5,648 nucleotides of DNA from an uncultured Clostridia bacterium. Lineage in GTDB: Bacteria > Bacillota > Clostridia > Oscillospirales > JAAYOS01. The stretch's first letter is position 1; the number at the start of each line of letters is the position of its first letter. The notes beneath the pieces were generated by a model. The model was not told the DNA's origin and made no database searches. It saw only the letters and a program-made list of their open reading frames with translations. Location of the stretch: positions 1 through 5,648 of the forward strand of contig CALXAZ010000048.1 of the NCBI GenBank assembly GCA_944386395.1. Reading direction: 5' to 3'. Positions 5,375-5,648 of this stretch are shown in pieces. The translations under genes were made by a program, and so were the position numbers.

Positions 5375-5580
5375 TTATTTTCTCCTCCAAAAAGCCTTAA
5401 CGATATAGTATTGACAAAATCAGGCTTCCTAGTCAACGTACATTTATCAACACAAACTGAATACTTCCCTGATAAATCCTTTATTTTTACAAGATGGAAA
5501 AAGTCTAAAACATCTATAACTATTACTTCTCTATGCATATAATAGCACTTTTCACCTATTCTAGGGAGATATTCCGCCAT
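5371..5580 (-). CDS. Small beta-rich protein leading the ABC-3C operon, function unknown
   Basis: This 69-aa protein has no family I can name with confidence. It begins PRIGEKCYYMHREVIVIDVLD (6-26, a GxxxYY turn then a hydrophobic strand) and continues FFHLVKIKDLSGKYSVCVD (27-45), which alternates in a way that suggests a small SH3-like beta barrel. It ends in a conserved-looking tail, KPDFVNTISLRLFGGE (52-67). Cysteines are at 12, 43 and 47. The ATG at 5578-5580 follows GGGAGG with 8-base spacing, so it is a real, well-translated gene. It shares an ATGA with the nuclease effector gene, so the two are likely made together. Possible roles are a chaperone or inhibitor keeping the nuclease silent, an adaptor, or a sensor. 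A standalone regulator is less likely, since no DNA-binding motif is seen. Confidence 0.7.
   Translation of the reverse strand: MAEYLPRIGEKCYYMHREVIVIDVLDFFHLVKIKDLSGKYSVCVDKCTLTRKPDFVNTISLRLFGGENK
5384..5388 (-). promoter_or_regulatory. Ribosome-binding site of the effector gene
   Basis: GGAGG lies 9 bases before the ATG at 5372-5374, within the last codons (GlyGly) of the 69-aa gene. Together with the ATGA stop/start overlap this indicates translational coupling. Confidence 0.75.
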
Positions 5581-5588
5581 AGCACCAT

Positions 5589-5593
5589 CCTCC
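5589..5593 (-). promoter_or_regulatory. Ribosome-binding site of the first operon gene
   Basis: GGAGG (GGGAGG with the base before it) lies 8 bases before ATG at 5578-5580. It is a near-consensus site and sets the start of the 69-aa gene. Confidence 0.75.
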
Positions 5594-5597
5594 CTCT

Positions 5598-5619
5598 ATG
5601 TATTGTCATGTAAATACAT
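5598..5619. promoter_or_regulatory. Inverted repeat, candidate operator or 5'-leader hairpin
   Basis: ATGTATT (5598-5604) and AATACAT (5613-5619) are perfect complements, and the centre between them is the palindrome CATG (5607-5610) on the same axis. In all, 18 of 22 bases are symmetric. It lies 4 bases upstream of the ribosome-binding site of the first operon gene. It could be the binding site of a dimeric repressor or a hairpin in the mRNA leader. No convincing promoter is visible around it. A TATAAA at 5643-5648 on the minus strand is a possible -10 at the window edge; its -35 would be outside. Confidence 0.45.
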
Positions 5620-5648
5620 TTTCTCTACACCCTCTGCTATTTTTTATA

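Noticed and set aside
1..5648. CRISPR array, tRNA, rRNA, insertion sequence or integrase
   Set aside because: I saw no regularly spaced repeats, cloverleaf-like segments, transposase or integrase motifs, or terminal inverted repeats.

Overview
The window looks like a chromosomal accessory region of a low-to-mid-GC bacterium, probably a Gram-positive of the Clostridia/Lachnospiraceae kind. This is inferred from strong GGAGG ribosome-binding sites, an AAA_14/DUF4143 ATPase of the style common in gut Firmicutes, and tightly overlapping genes. No rRNA or tRNA gene fixes the taxonomy, so that placement is tentative.

Layout. (1) Positions 1-980, plus strand: the 3' part of an AAA_14-DUF4143 ATPase gene whose Walker A and start lie off the left edge. 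(2) About 981-1880: roughly 0.9 kb with no intact gene. It holds the clear C-terminal remnant of a VapC-like PIN-domain toxin (minus strand, 1479-1640), two minus-strand promoter-like sequences with no recognisable gene behind them, a perfect 20-bp palindrome, a hairpin, and two short unrecognised open stretches. It reads as a decayed or recombined junction. (3) 1898-5580, all minus strand: a compact four-gene operon, transcribed from right to left, ending in a weak terminator-like hairpin at 1882-1909. The sampled 60-base lines of the operon are 12-19 G+C each, against 26-35 left of about 1870. The boundary is abrupt and suggests the operon was acquired horizontally.

The operon, in transcription order: a 69-aa small beta-rich protein of unknown function; a 319-aa effector with an N-terminal restriction-endonuclease-like (PD-(D/E)xK) domain; a 168-aa winged-helix-like middle component; and a 675-aa SMC/Rad50-like ABC ATPase with a CPTC zinc-hook-like motif. 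Effector, small middle protein and SMC-like ATPase are the three parts of the ABC three-component (ABC-3C) conflict systems, a class that includes Lamassu/DdmABC anti-phage and anti-plasmid systems. By analogy with Lamassu, the ATPase and middle component would detect foreign or abnormal DNA and release or activate the nuclease. The genes are joined by a 4-nt ATGA overlap, an 11-nt gap to a TTG start, and a 29-nt overlap, which suggests translational coupling and a fixed stoichiometry. The 69-aa leading gene is the least explained part. A near-symmetric inverted repeat directly upstream of its ribosome-binding site (5598-5619) is the best candidate regulatory site. The operon promoter and right-hand boundary are at or beyond the window edge.
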